Shown here piece after piece: positions 33,424 through 42,902 of a DNA stretch of 64,000 nucleotides. The notes under the pieces are model-generated. The model was not told the origin of the DNA, did no database searches, and saw only the letters and a program-made list of their open reading frames with translations. The stretch spans positions 1 through 64,000 of the forward strand of contig JALONI010000001.1 of assembly GCA_025455015.1 (NCBI GenBank), given 5' to 3'. Numbering within the stretch: position 1 is the first letter of the stretch; every line of letters starts with the position of its first letter. Origin of the DNA: Cyclobacteriaceae bacterium (lineage in GTDB: Bacteria; Bacteroidota; Bacteroidia; Cytophagales; Cyclobacteriaceae). The translations under genes and the position numbers were made by a program.

Positions 33424-34561
33424 GGCGGATATTGATCGGGTTGGGCGAAAAACATAGGACAAAAACGACCAGTGCCACCCAGCCGATGATCTTGCGCGGC
33501 AGGTTGAGGGGTGTTTCATCTGGCGAAGGCGGATGGGCAATGCCCATGAACCGGCCGATTAAAAACGCAAACAGCAACCAACCGGAATAACCGGTAATGC
33601 CCGGCACAAAAAAAGCCAGCCCATGCTGCAACGCAAAGATGCCCACCGCCAAAGTAGCCGTATTGAGCGGAGAAAGGCCCAGGCCTTTGAGCGCAAAAAA
33701 GTAAAAGCCGATGGTCAGCGGCACCTGCCACAGCATAGCCTCCAGCCCCGCACGCGGATCGACATAGCCCAGCCCGGCATAAAACAGAAAAACAAGAAAT
33801 ACCACAGCGGCAATCTGAAAATGCCGCTTGTAGCCAAACAGCCCGTACACCACGTGGCCACCATCCAACTGGCCCATCGGCAACAGGTTGATGCTGGTAA
33901 ACACCAGCGACAAAAAGCCGGCAAACAAAAACGGATAATGGATGATTTCGTGCGGGTTAGGCACGCGTGCAGGATCGGCCACCCAATTTTCAAAGAACAG
34001 AAACAGCAGGTTTTTTCCGATCAATACATCGGCCCCGCCCTTCATGAACTCATCAGTGTACACATGGTTGGCGTAGTCCAAGCCAAATACCTGGTAGTTG
34101 GGATGAAACTGAAAAACATACTCCGGGGGCGGCAAGTGGGTAAAGCCATACCACAAAAATCCGAAGGCCACCACAAACCCGGCCAGCGGGCCGGCCACCC
34201 CGATATCAAAATGCTGGCGGGTGGAAGGCACCTGACTCTTCAACCGGATGAGGGCACCCAATGTGCCAAAGAAAAAAGGCAGGGGCGGCAAGGGAATGTA
34301 ATACGGCAAGGTGGCCTTCACCTTGTGGTAACGCGCCACGAAATAGTGCCCAAACTCATGGGCCGTAAGGATTGTCAGAAAGCAAATGGAGTATGGCAGC
34401 CCGCTGGCAAAATCCGTCCACGTGAAGGGGCCGGAAAAAACCGATGTCCCGTGCGTCCAACTGGCCCCTGCCAACGTAGTGGTCACAAACGTGACGAGGA
34501 ACAACCCTCCATGCAACAACCCTTTTTTCCAGACCATCGTGCGGTAACAATCAATAGGCAT
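33410..34561 (-). CDS. Site-2 protease family (M50) membrane metalloprotease
   Basis: This 383-residue protein has about eight hydrophobic segments. The zinc motif HEFGH (TAHEFGHYFVARYH) occurs near residue 70 and the third-ligand motif is MGQLDGGHVVYGL. These define an intramembrane M50 protease, which in bacteria trims anti-sigma factors or processes signal-peptide remnants. No PDZ domain is seen, so it is of the short, non-RseP type. The ATG at 34561 starts MPIDCYRTMVWKK, and an internal Met at 34537 is also possible. The 3' end overlaps the T9SS gene by 14 bases on the opposite strand. Confidence 0.9.
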   Translation of the reverse strand: MPIDCYRTMVWKKGLLHGGLFLVTFVTTTLAGASWTHGTSVFSGPFTWTDFASGLPYSICFLTILTAHEFGHYFVARYHKVKATLPYYIPLPPLPFFFGTLGALIRLKSQVPSTRQHFDIGVAGPLAGFVVAFGFLWYGFTHLPPPEYVFQFHPNYQVFGLDYANHVYTDEFMKGGADVLIGKNLLFLFFENWVADPARVPNPHEIIHYPFLFAGFLSLVFTSINLLPMGQLDGGHVVYGLFGYKRHFQIAAVVFLVFLFYAGLGYVDPRAGLEAMLWQVPLTIGFYFFALKGLGLSPLNTATLAVGIFALQHGLAFFVPGITGYSGWLLFAFLIGRFMGIAHPPSPDETPLNLPRKIIGWVALVVFVLCFSPNPINIRLIEP

Positions 34562-34656
34562 CAAAGATAGAAAGTGTAGCCTGCCCGACAACTATGGCAG
34601 ATTTGACACCCTGCCGACAACTCGTTTCGAGTTATTTCAGTTACTTATCGCTGCGG

Positions 34657-35229
34657 ATGATGTCCACCTTTGAATACATATCGGTTTTGGTTTCCATCAT
34701 CCTGGGGATGGGCATTGCGCGCCTGGTGGCGGGCATCGCGGCCGTGGTGGCCCGCTGGCAGCAGGTTTCGCTGTATTGGCCCCATGCGGTGCTGGTACTG
34801 TTGGTGTTTGTCCTGCACATACAGGAATGGTGGGCGTTTTTTGATTTGCGCAGCTACGAGGCGTGGCGTCTGCCCGTGTTTCTGTTTGTGGTCCTATACC
34901 CGATCAACCTCTACATTTTGGCACACTTGCTCTTTCCCGTTCGGTGGAAAAAACAGCAGTCGCTGCGCGAGTTTTACCACGTTCACTACCGCACGTTGTA
35001 TTTGTTCTTGGCGGTGCTGATCGGTTTAGCTATTGTGGACAATGTTTTTATTGGCGGCTATCGACTGGCCGATCAGTGGGCACAAGGGTTGTTGCTGATT
35101 CCTGCCTTGGTGATGACACTCACCAAAAACGTGCAGCCGTGGCTGCATGGCGCCACGGCCCTGCTCTTGCTGGCCTTTACCGTGGCCGCGTTGGCCATCA
35201 CCTGGAATTCACTTGTTCTCCCTCAATAA
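34657..35229 (+). CDS. Multi-pass membrane protein of unknown function
   Basis: This is a 190-residue hydrophobic protein with about six helices, opening MMSTFEYISVLVSIILGMGIARLVAGIA. Aromatic motifs HIQEWWAFFDLRSYEAW and YPINLYILAHLLFPVRW are conserved-looking, and the C terminus ends PWLHGATALLLL. Similar TFEYISVL-start proteins exist in Bacteroidota and Proteobacteria without known function. The first ATG at 34594 adds about 21 polar residues, so I chose 34657. The DoxX-like gene starts 1 base after its stop. Confidence 0.7.
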   Translation: MMSTFEYISVLVSIILGMGIARLVAGIAAVVARWQQVSLYWPHAVLVLLVFVLHIQEWWAFFDLRSYEAWRLPVFLFVVLYPINLYILAHLLFPVRWKKQQSLREFYHVHYRTLYLFLAVLIGLAIVDNVFIGGYRLADQWAQGLLLIPALVMTLTKNVQPWLHGATALLLLAFTVAALAITWNSLVLPQ

Positions 35230-35230
35230 C

Positions 35231-35626
35231 ATGAAAACACAGACTATTTTTCGTTGGATCGCCCGGCTGGTGGCGGCCCTGATCATGTGGCAGACGTTGT
35301 TTTTCAAATTCACTGCGTCAGCCGAATCGGTCTACATCTTTACGCAAGTGGGCATGGAGCCGTGGGGACGGATCGGCTCGGGCGTGGCCGAGTTGATTGC
35401 CGCCCTGCTGATCTTGTACCCCCGCACCAGTGAGTACGGAGCCGCCATCGGAGCCGGTGTGATGGGGGGCGCGCTGCTATCACACCTAACCGTCTTGGGT
35501 TTCGAAATCATGGGCGATGGCGGGCAACTTTTCCTGTATGCCTGCCTGGTACTGGCGAGCTGTCTGTACATTTTGTACCCGAGCCGCCACCGTTGGTTGG
35601 GCTGGCTGAAAAAAGGACGCTCCTGA
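35231..35626 (+). CDS. DoxX-like family membrane protein
   Basis: This is a 131-residue protein with four hydrophobic helices: AALIMWQTLFFKFT, MEPWGRIGSGVAELIAALLILYP, AAIGAGVMGGALLSHLTV and LYACLVLASCLYILYP. This matches the DoxX/DUF417-type fold, often linked to redox or quinone membrane functions. The start at 35231 sits 1 base after the previous stop, so the pair is coupled. The role is unknown. It is followed by gapA after about 100 bases, with no terminator recognised. Confidence 0.82.
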   Translation: MKTQTIFRWIARLVAALIMWQTLFFKFTASAESVYIFTQVGMEPWGRIGSGVAELIAALLILYPRTSEYGAAIGAGVMGGALLSHLTVLGFEIMGDGGQLFLYACLVLASCLYILYPSRHRWLGWLKKGRS

Positions 35627-35712
35627 GCACCACAATCGATTGAAACGCCAACGGTGGCGGGTGTTGGTTTTGGGCGTGGCACTGTCTATTTTTGGCCTCG
35701 AAAAATTTTTAA

Positions 35713-36723
<1,011 letters not shown>

Positions 36724-36740
36724 TCACCCCCCTGCCATGA

Positions 36741-36769
36741 AAAAAGTCCCGGCTGTGTCGGGACTTTTT
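36741..36769. terminator. Bidirectional terminator, gapA and arsC-like gene
   Basis: AAAAAGTCCCG (36741-36751) and CGGGACTTTTT (36759-36769) are perfect inverted arms with a GCTGTGT loop. T runs occur on both strands. It closes gapA on the plus strand and the ArsC-like gene on the minus strand. Confidence 0.92.
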
Positions 36770-36772
36770 ATT

Positions 36773-37126
36773 TCACTTTTTGCCGTACCACCTTTGGTAT
36801 TCCGCCTCATCAAAACCCACGGCCAGCACGCGGTTGCCTTGCTCCAGCACTGGCCGCTTGATAACGCTGGTCTTTTCCTTCATCAGCGCCACGGCCGCGC
36901 GCTCAGACGTCACCTGCTGTTGTTCCGCCTCGCTCAACTTCCGCCAGGTGGTGCCGCGTTTGTTCACCAGCTTCTCCCAGCCTACCTGCTTGCTCCAGTC
37001 GTGAAGTTTGGCTTCGGTAATGCCCTTGGTTTTGAAATCGTGAAACTCAAATGCCACGCGGTTCTTCGTCAGCCAGGCTAAAGCCGCCTTCACCGTATCG
37101 CAATTCTTGATGCCGTAAACCACCAT
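36773..37126 (-). CDS. ArsC/Spx-family thioredoxin-fold protein (YffB-like)
   Basis: This is a 117-residue ArsC/Spx-fold protein. It begins VVYGIKNCDTVKAALAWL, with the single active-site Cys9. It also shows FEFHDFKTKGITEAKL, and the conserved RP with an adjacent basic residue in SVIKRPVL. This fits YffB/ArsC-family reductases, which have one Cys and use glutathione-type mechanisms or act as regulators. A dedicated arsenate operon is not nearby, so arsenate reduction is only a possibility. It lies between the terminator and the TonB receptor gene, which is on the same strand. Confidence 0.85.
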   Translation of the reverse strand: MVVYGIKNCDTVKAALAWLTKNRVAFEFHDFKTKGITEAKLHDWSKQVGWEKLVNKRGTTWRKLSEAEQQQVTSERAAVALMKEKTSVIKRPVLEQGNRVLAVGFDEAEYQRWYGKK

Positions 37127-37128
37127 GG

Positions 37129-38946
37129 CTACCGCGGCTTAAAGGTGTAACCGGCTCCCGCTTTAAACCAACGGCCGGGCATCTCCACCAAATTTGTCTC
37201 GGAGTAGCGCTGATCCGCCACGTTCGTCACATCGGCAAAAAAATTCCATTTACTGCCTTGCCAGGAGATTCGCGAATCCACCACTGAATAGTCGGTCAGG
37301 TTTACGCGGTCGGCATAGCGATAGTTGAGGGAGTGAAACAGCTGCTTTCCGTAGCGCAACACCACGTTGGCCACCACCTGATGGTTGAGATTATCCAACG
37401 CATAGCGCGAAACCAGATCGTTCACATCCAACTGGATGGACGACAAAATATAGGTATAGCCCACCGTTGCTTTGGCCAGCCAACGCGAAGCGGGCATCCA
37501 CGAGGCGTTGAGGTCTACTCCGGACATGTCTACGTTCACCAGGTTTGCTGCCTGCCATACCGTTTCGGTGGGTTGCCGGGTGTAGTCAATGATGCGGTTA
37601 CCCTGTCGGTTGAAGTAGGAGACTTGCCCCTCCACTTTCTTGGAATCGATGAGCTTAACGCCCGCTTCGTACGTGATGGCAAACTCGGGTTTCAGGTTGG
37701 GGTCGCCTGCGTTGTTCGAATCGTTATAGTACAAATTGGTATACGTGGGCACGCGATACGTATAGCCCCAGTTGGCGAAGCCTTTGATTCGCTCCGTCAG
37801 CTTGATGCCCGCATCAATGCCCGGAAAGGCATTCAACCCAAAGTCAGAATAGTAATTCAATTGTACTCCGGGGGTCACGTCCACCCGTTTGTTCAGAAAC
37901 TCAAACCGATGTTCGGCAAACAGCGTAGCTACCTGACGCTCGCGGTCACCCAGGTTGTTGCTTCGCAACACCACGGAGTTGACATCCAGTCCAAAACCGG
38001 AAATGCCCCACGCATTGGCAAAGGTGGTGTTGAGCTCATATCCTACCGTATGGTTGATGTGAAAATTGCGATACAGGAGCGGATTGTTTCGCACAAACAG
38101 GTACATGTCCTGGTTTCTGCGCCAATAGAGCCGATGATTAAATGACCATGCCTTTATTGCACGCGTTTGGTAGCTCACGGCCACCAAACTGGTCTGTACT
38201 TCTTCATACTGATCGCGGTTTGCAGGCAAAGCATAAAAGCCATTGGCACCAAACGCCCGATCAGAAAACCCGCCCAGAATATTCCATTGCCCGCGCACAC
38301 CCTCGATGCGCGACTGATAGAAAAAATTATTCATGATGTAATCAGTGTTGTACCGATACCCTTGTGCAAAATCGCGGGCAGCAGAAAAATAATGGGAAAC
38401 ACCTGACTCGGTCAAGGCTGCGGCAAAGCGGCCTCCGCCCAACCCAAAATCACCGGCCATGACCTGCGCTTTGATAAAATTCTCGGTGGGTACTTTGGTG
38501 ATGATGTTGATGGCCCCCGCAAAGGCATTTTGCCCAAACACGCGGGCAGCGGGCCCCTTCAACACTTCAATCCGTTCGATGTTCTCTATGTCCACCGGCA
38601 AGTTCATCGAATGATGGCCGGTTTGCGGATCACTGATTTTTATTCCGTTGATCAGGATGAGCACCTGGTCAAACGTGCTACCGCGGATGCCGGGGTCGGC
38701 TTGTACGCCATTGGCCCCGCGCTGGCGGATGTCAATGCCGGCATAGTAGTGGAGCAAATCCCCCACGCTGAGGGCCGGGGCGCGTTGAATGTCCTGTTGG
38801 GATACAATGATGACGCTGGCCGACAGTTCATCAAAACCGGGCTGGATGCGGTTGGCCTGAATGGTCACCTCGCGCAACTGGCGGGTAGAGTCCGTTTGGG
38901 CCATCGATACATTGACAACAAAAAGCAAGGGTAAAAGTACACGCAT
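37129..38946 (-). CDS. TonB-dependent outer-membrane receptor (BtuB/CirA-like)
   Basis: This is a 605-residue receptor. A signal peptide ends near VSMAQ. A plug domain follows, with LREVTIQANRIQ at the TonB-box side and GIRGSTFDQVLILINGIKI plus IERIEVLKGPAA. A barrel of about 22 strands ends with the aromatic-rich AGYTFKPR. No N-terminal carboxypeptidase domain is seen, which separates it from SusC-type receptors. The ligand may be a vitamin, siderophore or cobalamin-like compound, but no riboswitch or partner gene confirms one. The upstream gap to parC is 73 bases, so it may be expressed with it. Confidence 0.92.
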   Translation of the reverse strand: MRVLLPLLFVVNVSMAQTDSTRQLREVTIQANRIQPGFDELSASVIIVSQQDIQRAPALSVGDLLHYYAGIDIRQRGANGVQADPGIRGSTFDQVLILINGIKISDPQTGHHSMNLPVDIENIERIEVLKGPAARVFGQNAFAGAINIITKVPTENFIKAQVMAGDFGLGGGRFAAALTESGVSHYFSAARDFAQGYRYNTDYIMNNFFYQSRIEGVRGQWNILGGFSDRAFGANGFYALPANRDQYEEVQTSLVAVSYQTRAIKAWSFNHRLYWRRNQDMYLFVRNNPLLYRNFHINHTVGYELNTTFANAWGISGFGLDVNSVVLRSNNLGDRERQVATLFAEHRFEFLNKRVDVTPGVQLNYYSDFGLNAFPGIDAGIKLTERIKGFANWGYTYRVPTYTNLYYNDSNNAGDPNLKPEFAITYEAGVKLIDSKKVEGQVSYFNRQGNRIIDYTRQPTETVWQAANLVNVDMSGVDLNASWMPASRWLAKATVGYTYILSSIQLDVNDLVSRYALDNLNHQVVANVVLRYGKQLFHSLNYRYADRVNLTDYSVVDSRISWQGSKWNFFADVTNVADQRYSETNLVEMPGRWFKAGAGYTFKPR

Positions 38947-39019
38947 AGAAAAGAGTTACTATGCAAGGTTGGCGTTTGTTTCGAAAATACAAAATGGCCA
39001 CGCACCCACCGGGCCGGTG

Positions 39020-41839
39020 CTACAAATCAAACTCAAACGTTTCGCCCGGGCCAAACGCGGACGGCTGCCCGCTCTGCTTTTTCCCTACTTCCTTTTGGCT
39101 GTCTTTTTCCTGGCCTTCCCCGAAGAGGCTGGTTTGGGCGCCTTCGCTGCGCTTTTCGTCTTGCCCGCTTTCTGTTGGCGGGTCGAAGAGGCTGCCCGCT
39201 TGGCCGCTGGCGTCTTCACTTTCCGGGTGAGCTGATTTTTTTTTTGGCGACTCAACACCCTTTCCGGTGCCGGTCGCCTTTGGTGTCGGTTCGTCCTGCT
39301 CATCGTCATCTTCCGGGCTGCTTTCGTCCGGCTCATCCAGCGGTTTTATCTTGGTCACTTTGTATTGCGACAACCGGTTGCCCAATGCCTTCCAGCCTTT
39401 CACATCTACAATCTCTTCCAGGTTAACAACCTCGGTTTCTCTCTCTTTGTTTTTTCCCTTCACTGTTTCAATTTCCACCTCGGGGTTTTCGGATGTGGTC
39501 ACCCACTCCAGCCGCGAGCCGATGCCCTCCGAAATAAAATTAAACTCCTTATCGAGCGTGTTGGTCTCCACCACAAAGCGTTTGACGAAGTGTTGCTTGC
39601 TTTCGCCATCCCAATACACGGCCGAGATGATCCGCTTCGGATTGAACTTCTCCAGCAAAATGGTCTTCTCCGGCTCGTACCGGTTGGTCAAATCAAAATG
39701 GGTGATCTTGTAATTGCCGCTGGAGGTGATTGCCAAAATCTGATCATCGCCATCAAACTTGCCCACATACTTACCGCGCTCGTCCTTATTCAAACGGCCC
39801 GAGGCCTGATCAAACCACAGCTTCAGCCCACTTAGCGTAGAGCCTCGCCCCTCCTTGAAGTCGACTTTGCGAACGGGATACTTGGTCACCACATTGCCCC
39901 GCGCCCCGCGCCCCTTGATCTCCAACTCTGAAAAATCAAAGTCAAAAATCTTTTTGCGGGCGGTGCTGCTTTGGCTCAGTTTTACTTCCACTACCTCGGC
40001 TTCGCCATTTGGGTTGGCACTCAGGTAATGGACTTTACTGTTGGGGCTTCCCTGATCCAGATTGTATTCCTTGTCGCGGATGATGGCGGGCATGGCAAAA
40101 CGCTTGGCAAACGTCTTTCCGGATTTGCCATCGCTGTAAATGAGGTTGTACACCATGCGTTCATCACCCTTTCTCCAAACGCCCACGTGCAGGATGTCTT
40201 TTCCCATGAATTTGCGTTCGCCAATGCGGCTTACCAGCGCTTTGCCGTCTTTGCGGATGGCGATGATGTCATCCAGCTCTGAACAGTCGCAGATGTACTC
40301 GTCTTTACGCATACCCCACCCCACAAAACCATCTTCGCGATTGACGTACAGCTTCTGGTTATTGGCGATCACCTCGGTGGCGGCCACGGACTGGAAGCTT
40401 TTGATTTCCGTCTTCCGCTCCCGCCCCTTGCCATACTTATCCAACAGGTTTTGATAGTACGCAATGGCAAAGTCGGTCAAATGCTTTAAGTGATGAAGCG
40501 TCTGCTTCAGTTCGTTTTCTAAGTCTTTGAGCAATTCATCGGCCTTGAACGAGTCATACCTGGATATCCGCTTGATGCGTATCTCCATCAGCTTCAGGAT
40601 ATCTTCGCGGGTGATTTCGCGATAGAACTGCTTTTTGTAGGGCTGCAGACCTTTATCGATGGTGGTGATCACCTTTTCATAGGTGTCTACCTCTTCAATG
40701 CTGCGGTAAATGCGCTTTTCGATAAATATCTTTTCCAGTGACGAAAAGAGTATTTTCTCCATCAGTTCCGACTTCTTGATTTCCAGCTCGCGCTTGAGCA
40801 GTGTAACCGTTTGTTCGGTGTTGTACTTCAGGATATCGTTTACCTTCATGAACTGCGGCTTGTCGGCCACAATCACGCAGGCATTGGGCGAAATGGAAAC
40901 CTCGCAATCCGTAAAGGCATACAGGGCATCGATGGCAATTTCAGGCGACTGGCCTGCCTGCAAATGCACCAGTATCTCCACGTCTTTCGCGGTGTTATCC
41001 ACCACTTGCTTGACTTTGATTTTTCCTTTCTCGCTCGCCTTAACAATCGACTCCATGAGCGAAGACGTGGTGGTGCCAAAGGGAATATCCTTAATGGCCA
41101 GCGTTTTCTTGTCAACCACTTCGATGCGCGCGCGCACCTTCACCTTGCCGCCCCGGTAGCCCTGATCGTACTCTGAGAAATCGGCTATGCCGCCTGTGGG
41201 GAAATCGGGGTAAATTTTGGGGTTCTTTCCCTTGAGGATATCAATGGACGCTTTGATCAGTTCGCAAAAGTTGTGAGGCAGGATTTTGGTGGACAACCCC
41301 ACGGCAATGCCTTCCACACCTTGGGCCAATAACAACGGAAACTTGGCCGGCAACGTAACGGGTTCCTTTTTGCGGCCATCATACGACAGTTGCCACTCGG
41401 TGGTCTGCGCATTGTACAACACATCCAACGCAAACTTCGACAACCGGGCTTCAATGTAGCGGGGGGCCGCAGCGCTGTCGCCCGTGCGCACGTCACCCCA
41501 GTTACCCTGGGTGTCCAGCAGGAGGTCTTTCTGCCCGATGTTGACGATGGCCTCGCCTATGGCCGCATCTCCATGAGGATGGTATTGCATGGTGCTGCCG
41601 ATCACGTTGGCCACCTTGTTGAAGCGGCCATCGTCCATTTCTTTCAACGCATGCATAATCCTGCGTTGCACGGGCTTGAGGCCGTCTTCGATGCGCGGCA
41701 CAGCCCGCTCCAAGATCACGTACGAGGCATAGTCCAAAAACCAGTTTTCATACATGCCATCAATGGCGATGGAGTGGATGGCGCCATTGGTCTCTGTGGC
41801 CTCGGGTGAAGAGGTCGCGCTTATCTTCTTTTTACTCAT
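39020..41839 (-). CDS. parC: DNA topoisomerase IV subunit A (ParC) with acidic motif-rich tail
   Basis: This 939-residue protein is the breakage-reunion subunit. The winged-helix domain and catalytic Tyr128 lie in AAPRYIEARLS, and HPHGDAAIGEAIV is diagnostic. The C-terminal beta-propeller is replaced or followed by repeats such as GRGARGNVVTK. From about residue 830 the protein becomes a low-complexity acidic tail with Glu, Asp, Lys and Pro. It carries three Q-x-x-x-F-like short motifs: QAGSLF (880-885), QTSLF (902-906) and QPSAF (925-929). The gene is cotranscribed with the small membrane gene, which overlaps its start by 4 bases. Confidence 0.94.
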   Translation of the reverse strand: MSKKKISATSSPEATETNGAIHSIAIDGMYENWFLDYASYVILERAVPRIEDGLKPVQRRIMHALKEMDDGRFNKVANVIGSTMQYHPHGDAAIGEAIVNIGQKDLLLDTQGNWGDVRTGDSAAAPRYIEARLSKFALDVLYNAQTTEWQLSYDGRKKEPVTLPAKFPLLLAQGVEGIAVGLSTKILPHNFCELIKASIDILKGKNPKIYPDFPTGGIADFSEYDQGYRGGKVKVRARIEVVDKKTLAIKDIPFGTTTSSLMESIVKASEKGKIKVKQVVDNTAKDVEILVHLQAGQSPEIAIDALYAFTDCEVSISPNACVIVADKPQFMKVNDILKYNTEQTVTLLKRELEIKKSELMEKILFSSLEKIFIEKRIYRSIEEVDTYEKVITTIDKGLQPYKKQFYREITREDILKLMEIRIKRISRYDSFKADELLKDLENELKQTLHHLKHLTDFAIAYYQNLLDKYGKGRERKTEIKSFQSVAATEVIANNQKLYVNREDGFVGWGMRKDEYICDCSELDDIIAIRKDGKALVSRIGERKFMGKDILHVGVWRKGDERMVYNLIYSDGKSGKTFAKRFAMPAIIRDKEYNLDQGSPNSKVHYLSANPNGEAEVVEVKLSQSSTARKKIFDFDFSELEIKGRGARGNVVTKYPVRKVDFKEGRGSTLSGLKLWFDQASGRLNKDERGKYVGKFDGDDQILAITSSGNYKITHFDLTNRYEPEKTILLEKFNPKRIISAVYWDGESKQHFVKRFVVETNTLDKEFNFISEGIGSRLEWVTTSENPEVEIETVKGKNKERETEVVNLEEIVDVKGWKALGNRLSQYKVTKIKPLDEPDESSPEDDDEQDEPTPKATGTGKGVESPKKKSAHPESEDASGQAGSLFDPPTESGQDEKRSEGAQTSLFGEGQEKDSQKEVGKKQSGQPSAFGPGETFEFDL

Positions 41840-42183
41840 AACTCAATATCAATCAACTCCCTTAAAACAATGTAGTAGGCAATTCCAAAAAGGATGGAAA
41901 TCAGGTTTCCGATGACAAAGAAATCGTTGGATACTTTGTCCTCGGTATCTTTAATGCGGGTAGCAATCTTCAGGGCACCCAACAAAGTGAGTGCCGAGCT
42001 GAAGCCGTAAAAAAATGAGACTACGACAAACAAGCGCTCCAAAACTCCCTTCAGTATGCTCGTGCGGTCAACTTTATCTTTTTTTCCTTTGCCGATAAAC
42101 TTACTCAAAAGAAAAAATAAGAAATGCAGCAGAATCTCGCCACCTACCAACGTGGCAATGCCTATTAAAATTTCGTTGGTCAT
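41836..42183 (-). CDS. Four-helix membrane protein paired with SatD-like gene
   Basis: This is a 115-residue protein with hydrophobic segments at about residues 5-26 (ILIGIATLVGGEILLHFLFFLL), 48-75 and 88-110. A basic-plus-polar loop, KFIGKGKKDKVDRTSILKG, lies between the first two. No family was recognised. It overlaps satD upstream (start 42183 versus satD stop 42180) and parC downstream (stop 41836 versus parC start 41839), each by 4 bases, so three genes are translationally coupled. The low G/C compared with parC (19 of 60 in the line at 42061) suggests a different origin. It may be an effector or sensor for the SatD protein. Confidence 0.7.
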   Translation of the reverse strand: MTNEILIGIATLVGGEILLHFLFFLLSKFIGKGKKDKVDRTSILKGVLERLFVVVSFFYGFSSALTLLGALKIATRIKDTEDKVSNDFFVIGNLISILFGIAYYIVLRELIDIEL

Positions 42184-42806
42184 TTTGCTGGCACGGTTAG
42201 TCGTATGAGCTTTTGTACGTTGTAGTATTCCTCAATCATCAATGACTTTTTTCTCCGCCAAATGGTGGTGGGGTCTTTTTTTAAGTATTCGGCCACGGCC
42301 CGGTAGTCGCCCCGTTCGAAAAACGCAGTCGCCACCTTCCGTTGGGCGCTCGTCCACTGATCGGAAATGCCCTGAAGTACCGAAAACAGGATGTTGAGTT
42401 TTTCGCTGGCTCCCTTGTTTTCAAGCGAAACAAAAAAACGCGCCTTGGAGGTCTTCATTTCCAACAGCTTTGATCGCGCCTCTGTTAGTCCCGGGCCCAG
42501 CATCTCGTGTGCGCGCACCCGGTTTAGCCTCGTCTGTATTTCCCCTTCGTGGATTACGTAGCGCAACATAAAAGGCGTTTTTAAAGACATCACCTTTTTT
42601 TCGAGGTCCAACACCATTTCAACGGCTACCTGTGGGTTTTTCACGACTCCCTGAAACTCATCTCCCAACGTGATGGTGAGCGGGGAAAGAACATGGTGGG
42701 CACGTTCGTCATTTATCTCAGCCACCAGCTTGCTGAAGTCACCCATCAACGCCTTGCCTTTGCGTTTGGAACTGTCTACTACATCAGCCATTAAGATGAT
42801 TTTCAT
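42180..42806 (-). CDS. SatD-family protein: class III cyclase-like domain with HTH
   Basis: This is a 208-residue protein of the SatD family. The N-terminal part looks like a class III nucleotidyl cyclase fold. MADVVDSS with Asp8 matches the first metal-binding strand. ITLGDEFQGVV with Asp49 matches the second. YVIHEGEIQT and LGPGLTEARSKLLEM resemble the later GxxxG and AaRL regions. The C terminus (RGDYRAVAEYLKKDPTTIWRRKKS) is a helix-turn-helix. Cyclase activity is an inference from these motifs and has not been shown for the family. The ATG at 42806 is used because the upstream in-frame ATG lies inside the repeats. It begins an AT-rich module with the 115-aa membrane gene. Confidence 0.8.
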   Translation of the reverse strand: MKIILMADVVDSSKRKGKALMGDFSKLVAEINDERAHHVLSPLTITLGDEFQGVVKNPQVAVEMVLDLEKKVMSLKTPFMLRYVIHEGEIQTRLNRVRAHEMLGPGLTEARSKLLEMKTSKARFFVSLENKGASEKLNILFSVLQGISDQWTSAQRKVATAFFERGDYRAVAEYLKKDPTTIWRRKKSLMIEEYYNVQKLIRLTVPAK

Positions 42807-42818
42807 ACCCAGGAGGTC

Positions 42819-42893
42819 ATTGCAGAAAAAATGCAATAATTACAAAATTGCAGAAAAACTGCAATACCGGCAAAATTGCAGAAAAAATGCAAT
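42819..42893. promoter_or_regulatory. Three tandem 19-bp palindromes upstream of satD
   Basis: The palindromes are ATTGCAGAAAAAATGCAAT at 42819-42837, ATTGCAGAAAAACTGCAAT at 42847-42865 and the first sequence again at 42875-42893. The period is exactly 28 bp, with 9-bp spacers. They fill most of the 96-bp gap between parE and satD and lie 13-87 bases upstream of the SatD ATG. They look like operators, perhaps for the HTH of SatD. They are too few and too palindromic for CRISPR. Confidence 0.82.
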
Positions 42894-42902
42894 GGCTGGT
42901 TT

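Noticed and set aside
38947-39019. Cobalamin riboswitch upstream of the TonB receptor
   Set aside because: Only 73 bases separate it from parC and no B12-box was seen, so a riboswitch of usual length does not fit.
42819-42893. Tandem repeats as a CRISPR array
   Set aside because: There are only three repeats of 19 bp, each a palindrome, with constant 9-bp spacers and no cas genes nearby.
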